Below, one piece after another: positions 6,155 to 14,020 of a stretch of DNA of 32,931 nt. Position 1 is the stretch's first letter; the number at the start of each line of letters is the position of its first letter. A program made the position numbers and the translations under genes. The DNA comes from Clostridia bacterium (GTDB taxonomy: Bacteria > Bacillota > Clostridia > Christensenellales > CAG-138): positions 1 to 32,931 of the forward strand of contig JAFXZJ010000010.1 of assembly GCA_017541305.1 (NCBI GenBank). Reading direction: 5' to 3'. The notes beneath the pieces are model-generated. The model saw nothing but the letters and a program-made list of their open reading frames with translations, made no database searches and was not told where the DNA came from.

Positions 6155-7237
6155 TCACAGTGTTATGCGCCATATGATGAAAGAATCCTCAAGCGGCTCG
6201 GTGACGTAAACGCCGCCGTCCTCCGCAAGGAATACGGATTCGCTGCTCGTTCCCGCAAGATCCCCCCGGCCGAAGGGGATATCGAAGTATCCCTGCAGAT
6301 AACCGTAGGGCGAATACTTTTTGATTTGGTGGATAAACTCGGTGCTGCCGCCGATCTCCCTGCGATCAAATCTTTCGAAGAACATGCTGCCGTCGTCCGT
6401 TATGCCCATGAGCCCGCCGCAGTGCGTATCGAGCGTGACGTCCGTCTCGGGGAAATAGGTCTCGTTCAAATGATAGCCCGACCACTCTTCGATCTCGTCC
6501 GTCACCCTGGGCTCGCAGAGCAGCTTTACGCCTATCCACAGCCTGTTTTCGACGTCGAGCTCGAAAAGTATCACGTCGTCGCCGTAGGCCCTGTCAACGT
6601 CCTCGAATTCATGTTCCTTTATGGCCAGCGCATAGCATTTGCCTTCGCGTACGAATATGCTGTGTATCATAGTATCGAAATCACCCGTAAGCTGCGGGAG
6701 CCGCACGCGCTCGCCCGTCTCGGGATAATAGAGCGCGGTGTCATAGGGGGCGCTGTCGTATTCGCCCTCCAGCAGCACCAGGCAGTCGTCGAGTATCGCG
6801 GCGATCATGCCGAAGGGGGCTTCTTCCTTTTTCATTTCCCCCGTTTCCATATTATAGACGACGTGCACGGAGGCTCCCTCGCGGATATGTATCTCATTGC
6901 CGCATACCATGAATTGATAGGGGGCCCAGACGCCGGATTCCTCATTGTAGGAGTATTTGATCTCGCTGTCGCCTTCGCCAACGGGCAGCTCCATCACCTT
7001 CTCGGCCCAGCTTGCGAAGTCGTATTGAATGGGCTCCGGAATGACTGTTGGCGCGGGCGTTTCGGCGGGCGCCTCGGTCGGCGCGTCGGTCACAGCGGGC
7101 GCTTCGGTGACGACGGGCGCCTCCGTCGGCTGATCCGATGCATAAGCGTCGGAGGGCCTGCTTTCGCCGCACGCGGCGAACGGCAAAACAAATGCCAAAG
7201 CAAGTATTAAGCAAAGGGTTTTATTAAGCGCTTTCAT
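6155..7237 (-). CDS. Surface lipoprotein paralogue C (divergent)
   Basis: A 360-residue predicted lipoprotein. The signal sequence ends in the lipobox-like LPFAAC (cysteine 24), followed by an Ala/Pro/Thr linker to about residue 70. The outer part has the same order of features as paralogues A and B (YxFxxWAE near its start, VVYNMETGE, IKKYSPYGYL, FLAEDGGVYV near the end) but is much more diverged and lacks the homogenised block. The AAGGAGG site is strong. It follows the leucine-rich-repeat gene by 13 bases, so it is second in the operon. It appears to be an older duplicate; function unknown. Confidence 0.83.
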   Translation of the reverse strand: MKALNKTLCLILALAFVLPFAACGESRPSDAYASDQPTEAPVVTEAPAVTDAPTEAPAETPAPTVIPEPIQYDFASWAEKVMELPVGEGDSEIKYSYNEESGVWAPYQFMVCGNEIHIREGASVHVVYNMETGEMKKEEAPFGMIAAILDDCLVLLEGEYDSAPYDTALYYPETGERVRLPQLTGDFDTMIHSIFVREGKCYALAIKEHEFEDVDRAYGDDVILFELDVENRLWIGVKLLCEPRVTDEIEEWSGYHLNETYFPETDVTLDTHCGGLMGITDDGSMFFERFDRREIGGSTEFIHQIKKYSPYGYLQGYFDIPFGRGDLAGTSSESVFLAEDGGVYVTEPLEDSFIIWRITL

Positions 7238-7250
7238 GTTTTTTTCCTCC

Positions 7251-8453
7251 TTAACCCTGATAGAAGCTTATCTCGCAGTCGGGCAGCTTATCCTGCAGCT
7301 TAACTATCTGCTCCTGCGTGAGGGGATTTCCCGAAAGATTCAGGAACAGCAGCCGGTTCATGCCGTAAAGCGGCGATACGTCGGTGATGGAATTCCAGCC
7401 CAGATCCAGATCGACCAGGCGTTTCAGGCTATTAAGCGGAGCGATATCGGCAAGCCCCGTGCCGTGCAGGTCAAGCTCGGAGAGCGATTTTAAGCCCCCG
7501 AGCGCCGAGATATCCGAAAGGCCCTCAACGCTGAGCGTGAGCGAGGTGAGCTCCGTCAAGCCCGAAAGCGCCGAAATATCCCCGGCCGGGCATATGAGCC
7601 ACAGCGATTCAAGCCCTGTAAGCGACCCGAGCGGCGTTACGTCCGAGGCTTTGCAGTCGAGCATCAGATGGCGCAGCTGCTTCATGCCGGCAAGTGGCGC
7701 AAGATCGGTAAAGCTGCCCTTTACGGTCACGCTTTCAAGCCCTCTCAGCCCCGCGATGGGCGAAATATCATCGAGATTTTCCGACCGTATGATCAGCTCG
7801 GAAAGCGCCTGCATGCCCTCAAGCGCCGAGATATCGCTCACCTCGCATTCCCACAGATAAAGCTTTTCCAGCGAATCAAGGCCGTTGAGCGCCGAGATAT
7901 CGGCAAAATGCCCGTTATCGCGCAGATCGAGCAGGCGAAGGCCATGAAGCCCGGCAAGCGGCGAAAGATCCCTCACGTCGTTCAGCGCAAGCACAAGCTC
8001 GGTTAAATGCCTGAGGGAGGCGAGGGGGGATACGTCTGTAATGCTGTTGGCGGTGAGATCGAGCTTTTGAAGCCCCGTGAAATAGCGGATATCCTCTATG
8101 TTTTCAAGACCCATGCTTGAAAGCCTCAGCTCGGTTATTCGGCTTGCCTCAAGGCGCGTGATCGGCTCGGATGCGTATATGCCCAGCGTGTTGCGTATTG
8201 CGATCTCGAACCTCCTGTCCGTAAAAACCAGCTCGTCTTCAAGCGAAGGCTGCGTTTCGCCGGGCTCCTCCGTCGAGATCGGCGCCTCCGATTCATCGGG
8301 CTCCTCCGCGGGATCGGCGGTAACGAAGGCCGGCTTCGTTGCTTCCGCGCCGTCGTCCGCGTTGGGGCCGTGCGGCACGCTCGAGCCGCAGGCGCAAAGC
8401 AGCAGGCATAAAAGCACCGCGGCGGCTGCCGGCAGATATTTTGCGATCTTCAT
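7251..8453 (-). CDS. Leucine-rich-repeat lipoprotein (internalin-like)
   Basis: A 400-residue predicted lipoprotein with lipobox LLCAC (cysteine 22). After an acidic Pro/Glu/Thr linker (to about residue 72) come a short cap (FTDRRFEIAIRNTLG) and about twelve repeats of roughly 22 residues with the pattern LxxLxLxxNxIxDISPLxxL, the SDS22/internalin class. Such repeats form a curved solenoid that binds proteins or glycans. No LPXTG anchor is present, so anchoring is by the lipid. An AGGTG site precedes the ATG. It is the first gene of the operon with the three lipoprotein paralogues and diverges from an ECF sigma gene across a 220-bp gap, so it is a candidate target of that regulator. Ligand unknown. 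Confidence 0.9.
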   Translation of the reverse strand: MKIAKYLPAAAAVLLCLLLCACGSSVPHGPNADDGAEATKPAFVTADPAEEPDESEAPISTEEPGETQPSLEDELVFTDRRFEIAIRNTLGIYASEPITRLEASRITELRLSSMGLENIEDIRYFTGLQKLDLTANSITDVSPLASLRHLTELVLALNDVRDLSPLAGLHGLRLLDLRDNGHFADISALNGLDSLEKLYLWECEVSDISALEGMQALSELIIRSENLDDISPIAGLRGLESVTVKGSFTDLAPLAGMKQLRHLMLDCKASDVTPLGSLTGLESLWLICPAGDISALSGLTELTSLTLSVEGLSDISALGGLKSLSELDLHGTGLADIAPLNSLKRLVDLDLGWNSITDVSPLYGMNRLLFLNLSGNPLTQEQIVKLQDKLPDCEISFYQG

Positions 8454-8610
8454 GCTATCACCTCGTTTTTCAGGTCAAGGGCGGCGGATTTTCCTTGCCC
8501 TTCTGCATATACATCCCCGAAAACGCCCGGATTCTCACCTTCACGAAAAATATATTTTCTCTGCCTTCCCGCGGGTTCATATTTGTAATATACGGTTTTG
8601 CCCGCGCCTA

Positions 8611-8639
8611 TTGCAAAGCGCGTTTTTCGGGTGTATCAT
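8611..8639 (+). promoter_or_regulatory. Promoter of the first ECF module
   Basis: TTGCAA (8611-8616) and TATCAT (8634-8639) are separated by 17 bases, a SigA-type arrangement. The start of transcription would be near 8646, about 28 bases before the sigma gene. The rest of the 8454-8673 gap holds no gene. Confidence 0.6.
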
Positions 8640-8673
8640 AAAATCGACGAACACTTCAAAAGGCGGTGCGGTC

Positions 8674-9192
8674 ATGCGCGAGGAATGGCTCCGCGATCTG
8701 TATGAACGGTATTTCGGGGCGATAACAAAATACTGCCTTCCAAAGCTGGGCTTCGATGAATCGGCCGCGGCGGACTGCGCGCACGCCGTTTTCGACAGGG
8801 CGGGGGAGCAGTATGAAAAGCTTAAGGATCATCCCAACGTGCTCGGCTGGCTGATGGTCACTGCAAAGCACCTTGTGCACAAGAACTGGTCGAAAAAATC
8901 GCGCGAGTCCTCAAAAAGCGTGCCTTTGGAGCTGATCACGGCGCTGCCCGATCCGCGCGATCCCTTCGACGCGGTGGAGCTTTCGGAAAAGGAGATAAGG
9001 CAGATAACCGCCCGGGTGCTCTCGGGGCTCGATCCCAAGGAGAGCGAGCTTTACGAGCTCTGCTTTGTTAAGAACCTTCCCTTTGCCGAGATCGCCCGAA
9101 TAACGGGCATGACCGAAAAGGCCGCAAGGGCCAAGCTTGCCCGAATAAAGCTGAAGCTGAAGAAGCGAATAATATATTTTTTGGAGAACTGA
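8674..9192 (+). CDS. ECF-type RNA polymerase sigma factor
   Basis: A 172-residue protein with the region-2 helix pattern LYERYFGAITKYC...AAADCAHAVFDRA near the N-terminus and a region-4 helix-turn-helix at the C-terminus (LPFAEIARITGMTEKAARAKLARIKLKLKKRI). An acidic segment joins the two, as in the extracytoplasmic-function group. It directs RNA polymerase to a small set of promoters, normally after release from a membrane partner. An open frame extends far upstream, but the Shine-Dalgarno AAAGGCGGTG and the sigma-2 boundary place the start at 8674. The next gene, 44 bases on, encodes a one-span membrane protein and is the likely partner. The divergent lipoprotein operon could be part of its regulon (inference). 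Confidence 0.9.
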   Translation: MREEWLRDLYERYFGAITKYCLPKLGFDESAAADCAHAVFDRAGEQYEKLKDHPNVLGWLMVTAKHLVHKNWSKKSRESSKSVPLELITALPDPRDPFDAVELSEKEIRQITARVLSGLDPKESELYELCFVKNLPFAEIARITGMTEKAARAKLARIKLKLKKRIIYFLEN

Positions 9193-9236
9193 GAATTTCG
9201 GGGACTTTGGGGATATATGTATGAGAGGGTATGAGC

Positions 9237-10028
9237 ATGAAGTATAAGAGCCTCAAAAAAGAATACCGAAAGCTTTTGCGCATATCGAACACGCAGCTAA
9301 AGGCGGAGCTGAAAAAGCCCGAAGAAGAGCAGGATATGCAGCTTATCGACGAATGCCTCGAGAGCATCGCCTTCTGCGAAAAGGAGCTTTCCGAGCTCGG
9401 GCGCGAAGGAGCGGCCGCGCGGGGGTTCTCGCTTGGCGCGCTGGGCAGGGCGGGCGTCGCTCTGCTCGTGCTCATAGTCAGCTTCGCGGCATTCGCCTCG
9501 GTTTCCGAGGCGGCGGGCTTCCGCGTGTGGACGGCGATAATAAAGCGCGACGCGGGCTATCTGCGGGTCGATTACTTGCCCGAGCCCACCTCCGCTCCCG
9601 TCGAGGTCTACAAGGGCTGGGACGACGGCGAATACAGCTTCTTCTCCAAATGGGATTTTGACGCCGCGCTCGAAAAGGACGGCCTTGCGCCCTTTGCGGT
9701 CGAAAACGATGATTACCGCTTTGTCGAAGGCAGCGTGCGCTCCACCCCCAAGGATTATTACGCCACATACACTCTGCGCAGCGGCTCGTGCACGGTGCGC
9801 GTGCGCATGATCGCCAAGGCGAACGACCCAAGCCCCGTTTCCGTGTGGGGCATGAATGAAAAATTCGCGTATTACGAGCTTACCGTGAAAGGCATAAAGG
9901 CCGCCTATCAGACCGACGACCTGGGCCGCGTGTTCGCCACGTGGCAGTCGGGCGGCAGGATATTCAGCGCCTCCGTTTTCGAGCCCCGGGGCGAGGCGGC
10001 CGATATCGTCAGCATGATAGTGCGTTGA
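9237..10028 (+). CDS. Single-span membrane protein, likely anti-sigma partner
   Basis: A 263-residue protein. About 65 residues of Lys/Glu-rich, predicted helical sequence precede one transmembrane segment (ALLVLIVSFAAFASV, roughly residues 75-95). The outer portion of about 165 residues resembles the DUF4367-type domain often attached to ECF partners (a strand-rich block with YYELTVKGIKA and a late TWQSGGRIFSA). No HxxxCxxC zinc anti-sigma motif is present. Two ATGs lie six bases apart; GAGAGGG is seven bases before 9237 and only one before 9231, so 9237 was chosen. Its position directly after an ECF sigma gene suggests that it holds or tunes the sigma factor in response to an outer signal. 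Confidence 0.8.
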   Translation: MKYKSLKKEYRKLLRISNTQLKAELKKPEEEQDMQLIDECLESIAFCEKELSELGREGAAARGFSLGALGRAGVALLVLIVSFAAFASVSEAAGFRVWTAIIKRDAGYLRVDYLPEPTSAPVEVYKGWDDGEYSFFSKWDFDAALEKDGLAPFAVENDDYRFVEGSVRSTPKDYYATYTLRSGSCTVRVRMIAKANDPSPVSVWGMNEKFAYYELTVKGIKAAYQTDDLGRVFATWQSGGRIFSASVFEPRGEAADIVSMIVR

Positions 10029-10107
10029 AAGCCCGCGATCCTTAAGGAAATGCTCTTTGCGGGCGGCGGTGGGAAAGGCGAAGTCTCGTTGGGATTCAAA
10101 CGCAAAT

Positions 10108-10148
10108 GACGGGCTCTGCGGCCTGCGCGCGGGGGCCGTCTTTTATTT
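10108..10148 (+). terminator. Terminator after the first ECF module
   Basis: A GC-rich hairpin pairs 10108-10120 with 10128-10140 with one G/G mismatch and some G-T pairs. It is followed by TTTTATTT (10141-10148). It overlaps the end of the convergent lipoprotein gene. Confidence 0.6.
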
Positions 10149-10595
10149 CGCAAACTTTCTCACAAGCTCCCCGCACCAGCCTTCGTCCGGCGCCTCTATA
10201 ACAGGAAAGACGTCCATGCTGCCGTCGGCGGGAAAGAGCAGCGCGTCTATGCGCCTGCCGCTCTCCGGGACGATCCTCGCGTAAAGGAGCAGATAGGGCG
10301 TGTATCCCGGAGCGGTCACGATGAGCGTCGCGCGGCCGCTTGGGGAGGGCAGCAGCCTGTCGTATTCGCGGTCGCTTATCACGGGCACGCGCATGCTTTC
10401 GGTCTCGCCGCAGGCGTCGGTCAAAAGGGAGACGCCCGCCTCGGGCACGGTCACGCGGGCGCCCTCTATGGGCCTTTCGGTGAACCCGTCGAGCACGCGC
10501 ACGGTCAAACGGCCGCAGGGTGCGCCTTTCGCGCAGGCCGCAAGGGGCAGAAAGAGCAGAAATATCAAACAGAAACAAAGCTTTTTTCCGAACAT
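10143..10595 (-). CDS. Small lipoprotein with carboxypeptidase-regulatory-like domain
   Basis: A 150-residue predicted lipoprotein with lipobox PLAAC (cysteine 21). The mature part begins GRLTVRVLDGFTERPIEGARVTV, the typical first strands of a CarboxypepD_reg / transthyretin-like beta-sandwich. The later ATLIVTAPGYTPYLL matches the second half of that fold. Such domains are structural modules on secreted proteins and have no catalytic residues. It is a single gene that converges with the ECF module and diverges from pgi. I see no convincing Shine-Dalgarno or promoter, so the start rests on the signal peptide. Function unknown. Confidence 0.8.
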   Translation of the reverse strand: MFGKKLCFCLIFLLFLPLAACAKGAPCGRLTVRVLDGFTERPIEGARVTVPEAGVSLLTDACGETESMRVPVISDREYDRLLPSPSGRATLIVTAPGYTPYLLLYARIVPESGRRIDALLFPADGSMDVFPVIEAPDEGWCGELVRKFAK

Positions 10596-10639
10596 GTCAC
10601 ATTCTATGCAAAAAAACGGTACCCGAACACTCGATTATA

Positions 10640-10648
10640 TGGTATAAT
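10640..10648 (+). promoter_or_regulatory. Extended -10 promoter of pgi
   Basis: TGGTATAAT gives a perfect -10 hexamer at 10643-10648 with the extended TGn element before it. No good -35 lies 16-18 bases upstream, which fits an extended -10 promoter. Transcription would start near 10655, 26 bases before pgi. Confidence 0.7.
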
Positions 10649-10680
10649 AGCGTCAAATAACCCCTTGGAGGTAAACACTT

Positions 10681-12051
10681 ATGCGCATAAGCATCGACTA
10701 TACCAATATGCTCGCACCGGCCTGCGGCCCGCACGGCGTCACCGAAGAAGAGCTCCGTGCCGAATTCGGCAGGGGGAGCGAGGCCATACGCACGCTCCGC
10801 GCAAAGCGCGATCAGATCCGCTGGCGCGACCTGCCCTATAATCAGGACGAGATAGTTGAAAAGATACTTGCCGTTGCAAACGACGTCCGCGAAAGGGCGG
10901 AAAGCTTCGTTGTGCTGGGCATCGGCGGAAGCGCCCTGGGCCCCATCGCCGTGCAGCAGGCGCTGAACCATCCCCGCTGGAACGAGCTGCCCAAGGCCAA
11001 GCGAAACGGCCCCAGGCTCTACGTTGAGGATAACGTCGATCCCGAGCGCATGGCGGCGCTGTTCGACGTGATCGATCCCGAGACCACCGTTTTCAACGTC
11101 ATCACCAAGTCCGGCTCCACCAGCGAGACCATGGCGCAGCTTCTCACCGTCATGCGCACGCTCATAGACCTTTACGGCGAGGAGCATCTTAAGGACCGCC
11201 TCATCGCCACCACCGACCGCGAAAAGGGCAACCTGATCGGCATAGCAAAGAAATACGGCCTCACCACCTTCTACGTTCCCGAAGGCGTTGGCGGCAGGTT
11301 CTCCGAAATGTGCCCCGTGGGCCTTCTGCCCGCGGCCGTCTGCGGCATCGATATAAAGGAGATGCTGAAGGGCGCCGCCCGGATGGACGCGCTTTGCGAT
11401 AATGATAATATAGAAGAAAACCCCGCGCTGATGTACGCCCTGCTCGAGACCATCGCCATGAAAAAGGGCGCCAACGTGGGCGTGCTGATGCCCTATGCCG
11501 ACAGCTTAAAGTATTTCGCCGATTGGTACGCGCAGCTCTGGGCGGAATCCCTCGGCAAAAAGAAGGACGGCCTCCGCTTCGGTCAGACTCCCGTCAAGGC
11601 GCTGGGCGTCACCGATCAGCATTCCCAGGTGCAGCTTTACACCGACGGCCCCTTCGACAAGACCGTCACCTTCCTGGGCGTTGAAAAATACCGCACCGAA
11701 TTCATGATCCCCCACGCGGTCGATGAAAACCCCAACGTGGCGTTCCTTTCGGGCCACACCTTCAACGAGCTTATATCCGCCGAGCGCAAGGCCACCGCGC
11801 ACGCCGTCACCGTCTCCGGCCATATGAACAAGACCATACTCCTGCCCGAGGTCAACGCAAACACGATAGGTCAGCTGATGATGCTCTTCGAGCTTGCCAC
11901 CGCCTATGCCGGCGAGCTTCTGGGCATAAATGCCTACGATCAGCCCGGCGTTGAGGAGGGCAAGAACATGACCTATGCCCTGCTCGGCAAAAAGGGCTAC
12001 GAGGCCAAGCTCGAGGAAATGAAGGATTCCGCCGAGAGAAAGCTCGTCTGA
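10681..12051 (+). CDS. pgi: Glucose-6-phosphate isomerase
   Basis: A 456-residue cytoplasmic enzyme that interconverts glucose 6-phosphate and fructose 6-phosphate in glycolysis and gluconeogenesis. The length is that of the short bacterial form (about 450). Family motifs in order are GIGGSALGP (sugar-phosphate loop), TKSGSTSET (phosphate binding), GVGGRFSEM (PGI signature 1) and the catalytic region AESLGKKKDG...TDQHSQVQL with the conserved glutamate and histidine. A TTGGAGG Shine-Dalgarno lies nine bases before the ATG. The codon choice is rich in C-ending codons, which suggests good expression. rodA follows after 73 bases without an obvious terminator, so the two may be transcribed together. 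Confidence 0.97.
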   Translation: MRISIDYTNMLAPACGPHGVTEEELRAEFGRGSEAIRTLRAKRDQIRWRDLPYNQDEIVEKILAVANDVRERAESFVVLGIGGSALGPIAVQQALNHPRWNELPKAKRNGPRLYVEDNVDPERMAALFDVIDPETTVFNVITKSGSTSETMAQLLTVMRTLIDLYGEEHLKDRLIATTDREKGNLIGIAKKYGLTTFYVPEGVGGRFSEMCPVGLLPAAVCGIDIKEMLKGAARMDALCDNDNIEENPALMYALLETIAMKKGANVGVLMPYADSLKYFADWYAQLWAESLGKKKDGLRFGQTPVKALGVTDQHSQVQLYTDGPFDKTVTFLGVEKYRTEFMIPHAVDENPNVAFLSGHTFNELISAERKATAHAVTVSGHMNKTILLPEVNANTIGQLMMLFELATAYAGELLGINAYDQPGVEEGKNMTYALLGKKGYEAKLEEMKDSAERKLV

Positions 12052-12081
12052 GCCTTCCTCATAACGAGAAGCGTGAATTGC

Positions 12082-12107
12082 CCGAAGGCGTGAACTGCGC
12101 CTTTCGG
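12082..12107 (+). other. Hairpin between pgi and rodA
   Basis: A hairpin pairs 12082-12090 with 12098-12107 with a one-base bulge and no T-run, so it is not a typical terminator. The heptamer GCGTGAA occurs three times around it (12071, 12089, 12109). It could stabilise the pgi message or tune rodA translation. Confidence 0.4.
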
Positions 12108-12124
12108 CGCGTGAAAGGGACCGT

Positions 12125-13333
12125 TTGAGCTTATACGACAAAAAAGATCTCCGCAGCATAGACTGGTTCACCATAATAATGGTGTTCGCACTGGTGGGCT
12201 TTGGGCTTATCGCCCTGTGCTCTGTTTTGGCGACGCCGTTTGACGGGACGGAGCAGGGCCTTACGGGCATACTCTCGCGGCTGAACCTCGAATACGTGCA
12301 GAGGCAGGTGATAAACTTCCTGGTCGGCCTGGCGGGAATGATAGTCTTCATGCTGTTCGACTACAACATTTTCAAGCCGCTCATCACTTACGCCTATATC
12401 GCCATCGTGGGGCTGCTCGCCCTGCTGTTCGTGATAGGCAAGGTTAGGGGCGGCGCGCAGGGCTGGTTCGTTTTCGATACGATCCAGCGAAACATTCAGC
12501 CCGCCGAGCTTTCAAAGATAGTTCTTGTGGTGATGCTGGCAAAGATCGCCTCGCGAGGGATGGACGCCGACGGAAGGATACTGCGCTTCAAGGACATTGC
12601 GCTGTGCATCGTGCTCACGGTAATCCCGTTTGCGCTCGTCGCGCTGCAGCCCGATATGGGAAGCGCGTTCGTGCTCATCGTAATACTCGTGTTCATACTG
12701 TTTGCCGCAAGGATCAAATGGTATTGGATGGTGGGTGCGGCGGTGCTCGCGGGAACGGCGCTCCCGCTGACGTATTTCTTCGTGCTTGAAAAATATCAGC
12801 AGGACCGAATAATCTCGTTCCTCAATCCCGAATACGATCCGCTCGGCGCGGGCTATCAGGTCAGCCAGTCCAAGCTGGTGATAGGCTCGGGGCAGCTCAT
12901 GGGCAAGGGGTTCTTCAATCAGGCCACGCTCGCCCAGCTCAAGTACATTCCCGAGCGCCATACCGACTTCATTTACAGCGGCATAGTCGAGGCCGCGGGC
13001 TTTATAGGCGGCGCGATACTGATCGTCGCGCTGTTCGTGCTGGCCTTCCGCTGGCTCTATATCGCCGTCAAGGCCAGGGACAATTTCGGCATGCTGCTTG
13101 CTGTCGGCGTGACGGGCATGCTCATCGCGCACGTATTCGAAAACATCGGCATGACGATAGGCCTTATGCCCATGACCGGCATACCGCTTCCGTTCATATC
13201 ATACGGGGGCTCCAATATGCTCACCAACATGATAGGAGTGGGCATCGTCTTAAACGTCTATATGCGCCACCCCGTCAAAAAGAAGCGCAGGCGCGATCAC
13301 GCGCAGGTGCGCGACGAGGTGCTTTTGGATTGA
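12125..13333 (+). CDS. rodA: RodA/FtsW-family SEDS peptidoglycan polymerase
   Basis: A 402-residue integral membrane protein with about ten hydrophobic spans. SEDS-family motifs are clear: QRNIQPAELSKI, QPDMGSAFVLI, GYQVSQSKLVIGSGQLMGKGF, IPERHTDFIYSGIVEA and the C-terminal LPFISYGGSNML. The family polymerises glycan strands from lipid II with a class B PBP; RodA works in side-wall elongation. RodA is preferred over FtsW and SpoVE because of the QAT...LKYIPERHTDFI stretch, but context does not settle it. The start is TTG at 12125, five bases after AAAGGG; no ATG lies close by in frame before the first span. A strong terminator follows. Confidence 0.93.
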   Translation: MSLYDKKDLRSIDWFTIIMVFALVGFGLIALCSVLATPFDGTEQGLTGILSRLNLEYVQRQVINFLVGLAGMIVFMLFDYNIFKPLITYAYIAIVGLLALLFVIGKVRGGAQGWFVFDTIQRNIQPAELSKIVLVVMLAKIASRGMDADGRILRFKDIALCIVLTVIPFALVALQPDMGSAFVLIVILVFILFAARIKWYWMVGAAVLAGTALPLTYFFVLEKYQQDRIISFLNPEYDPLGAGYQVSQSKLVIGSGQLMGKGFFNQATLAQLKYIPERHTDFIYSGIVEAAGFIGGAILIVALFVLAFRWLYIAVKARDNFGMLLAVGVTGMLIAHVFENIGMTIGLMPMTGIPLPFISYGGSNMLTNMIGVGIVLNVYMRHPVKKKRRRDHAQVRDEVLLD

Positions 13334-13340
13334 TCATCCG

Positions 13341-13368
13341 GGGAGGAACAATATATTCCTCCCTTTTT
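13341..13368 (+). terminator. Terminator after rodA
   Basis: A perfect 8-bp stem pairs 13341-13348 with 13356-13363, followed by five T (13364-13368). It separates pgi-rodA from the second ECF module. Confidence 0.85.
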
Positions 13369-13450
13369 GCTTTTTATAGTGTAAGGCTTCCCATTTTTTT
13401 CCGTCTTATAGTATGAAGATCCTCAGAATAACTGTTCTTGGGAGGGCCCC

Positions 13451-14020
13451 GTGGACGACAGGAGGATAATCGAGCTCTATTTCAACAGGGACGAGCAGGC
13501 GATAAAGGAGTCGAAGGATAAATACGGCCCCTATTGCTTTGCCGTTGCCAAAAACATACTGGGCTCGGCCGAGGACGCCGAGGAATGCGTGAGCACCGCG
13601 CTTTTGAAGGCGTGGAATTCCATCCCGCCTAACCGGCCGGGCAGCTTAAAGCTCTACCTTGCCAAGCTCACCCGGCGGGCGAGCCTCGACCGCGCCGACC
13701 TCAACAACGCCCTAAAGCGCGGGGGAGGGGAGCTGCCGCTGGTGCTCGACGAGCTTCGCGAAACGGCGTCCGACGGGCGCGATCCATTGAGCGAGCTCGA
13801 GGCGAAAGAGCTTGCATCGGCCGTGAACGCGTTCCTGCGGACGCTTCCCGAGCTCGACCGAAACCTGTTCATCCGAAGATGCTTCTTTGCGGAGGCCGTC
13901 CCGGATATTGCTGAAAGATACGGAATAAGCCGCGGCGCGGCGGACGCAAGGCTGTCGCGCACGCGCAAAAAACTCAGGGCATACTTGGAAAAGGAGGGGC
14001 TGATAGATGGATCCCGCTGA
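13451..14020 (+). CDS. ECF-type RNA polymerase sigma factor (second module)
   Basis: A 189-residue protein with the sigma-2 pattern YFNRDEQAIKESKDKYGPYCFAVAKNILGSAEDAEECVSTALLKAW and a C-terminal region-4 helix-turn-helix (VPDIAERYGISRGAADARLSRTRKKLRAYL). The phrase YGPYCFAVAKNILG is common in clostridial ECF groups whose neighbour gene encodes a membrane partner. The start is GTG, six bases after GGGAGG. Its end overlaps the next gene by 14 bases, a sign of coupled translation with a partner held in stoichiometry. TATAGT occurs twice upstream (about 13376 and 13405) but no convincing -35 accompanies either, so the promoter may be self-recognised. Confidence 0.9.
   Translation: MDDRRIIELYFNRDEQAIKESKDKYGPYCFAVAKNILGSAEDAEECVSTALLKAWNSIPPNRPGSLKLYLAKLTRRASLDRADLNNALKRGGGELPLVLDELRETASDGRDPLSELEAKELASAVNAFLRTLPELDRNLFIRRCFFAEAVPDIAERYGISRGAADARLSRTRKKLRAYLEKEGLIDGSR

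Noticed and set aside
5957-7210. 417-codon plus-strand frame across two lipoprotein genes
   Set aside because: It is antisense to two genes with lipoboxes and strong ribosome binding sites. Its own protein is low-complexity at the start and matches no known pattern.
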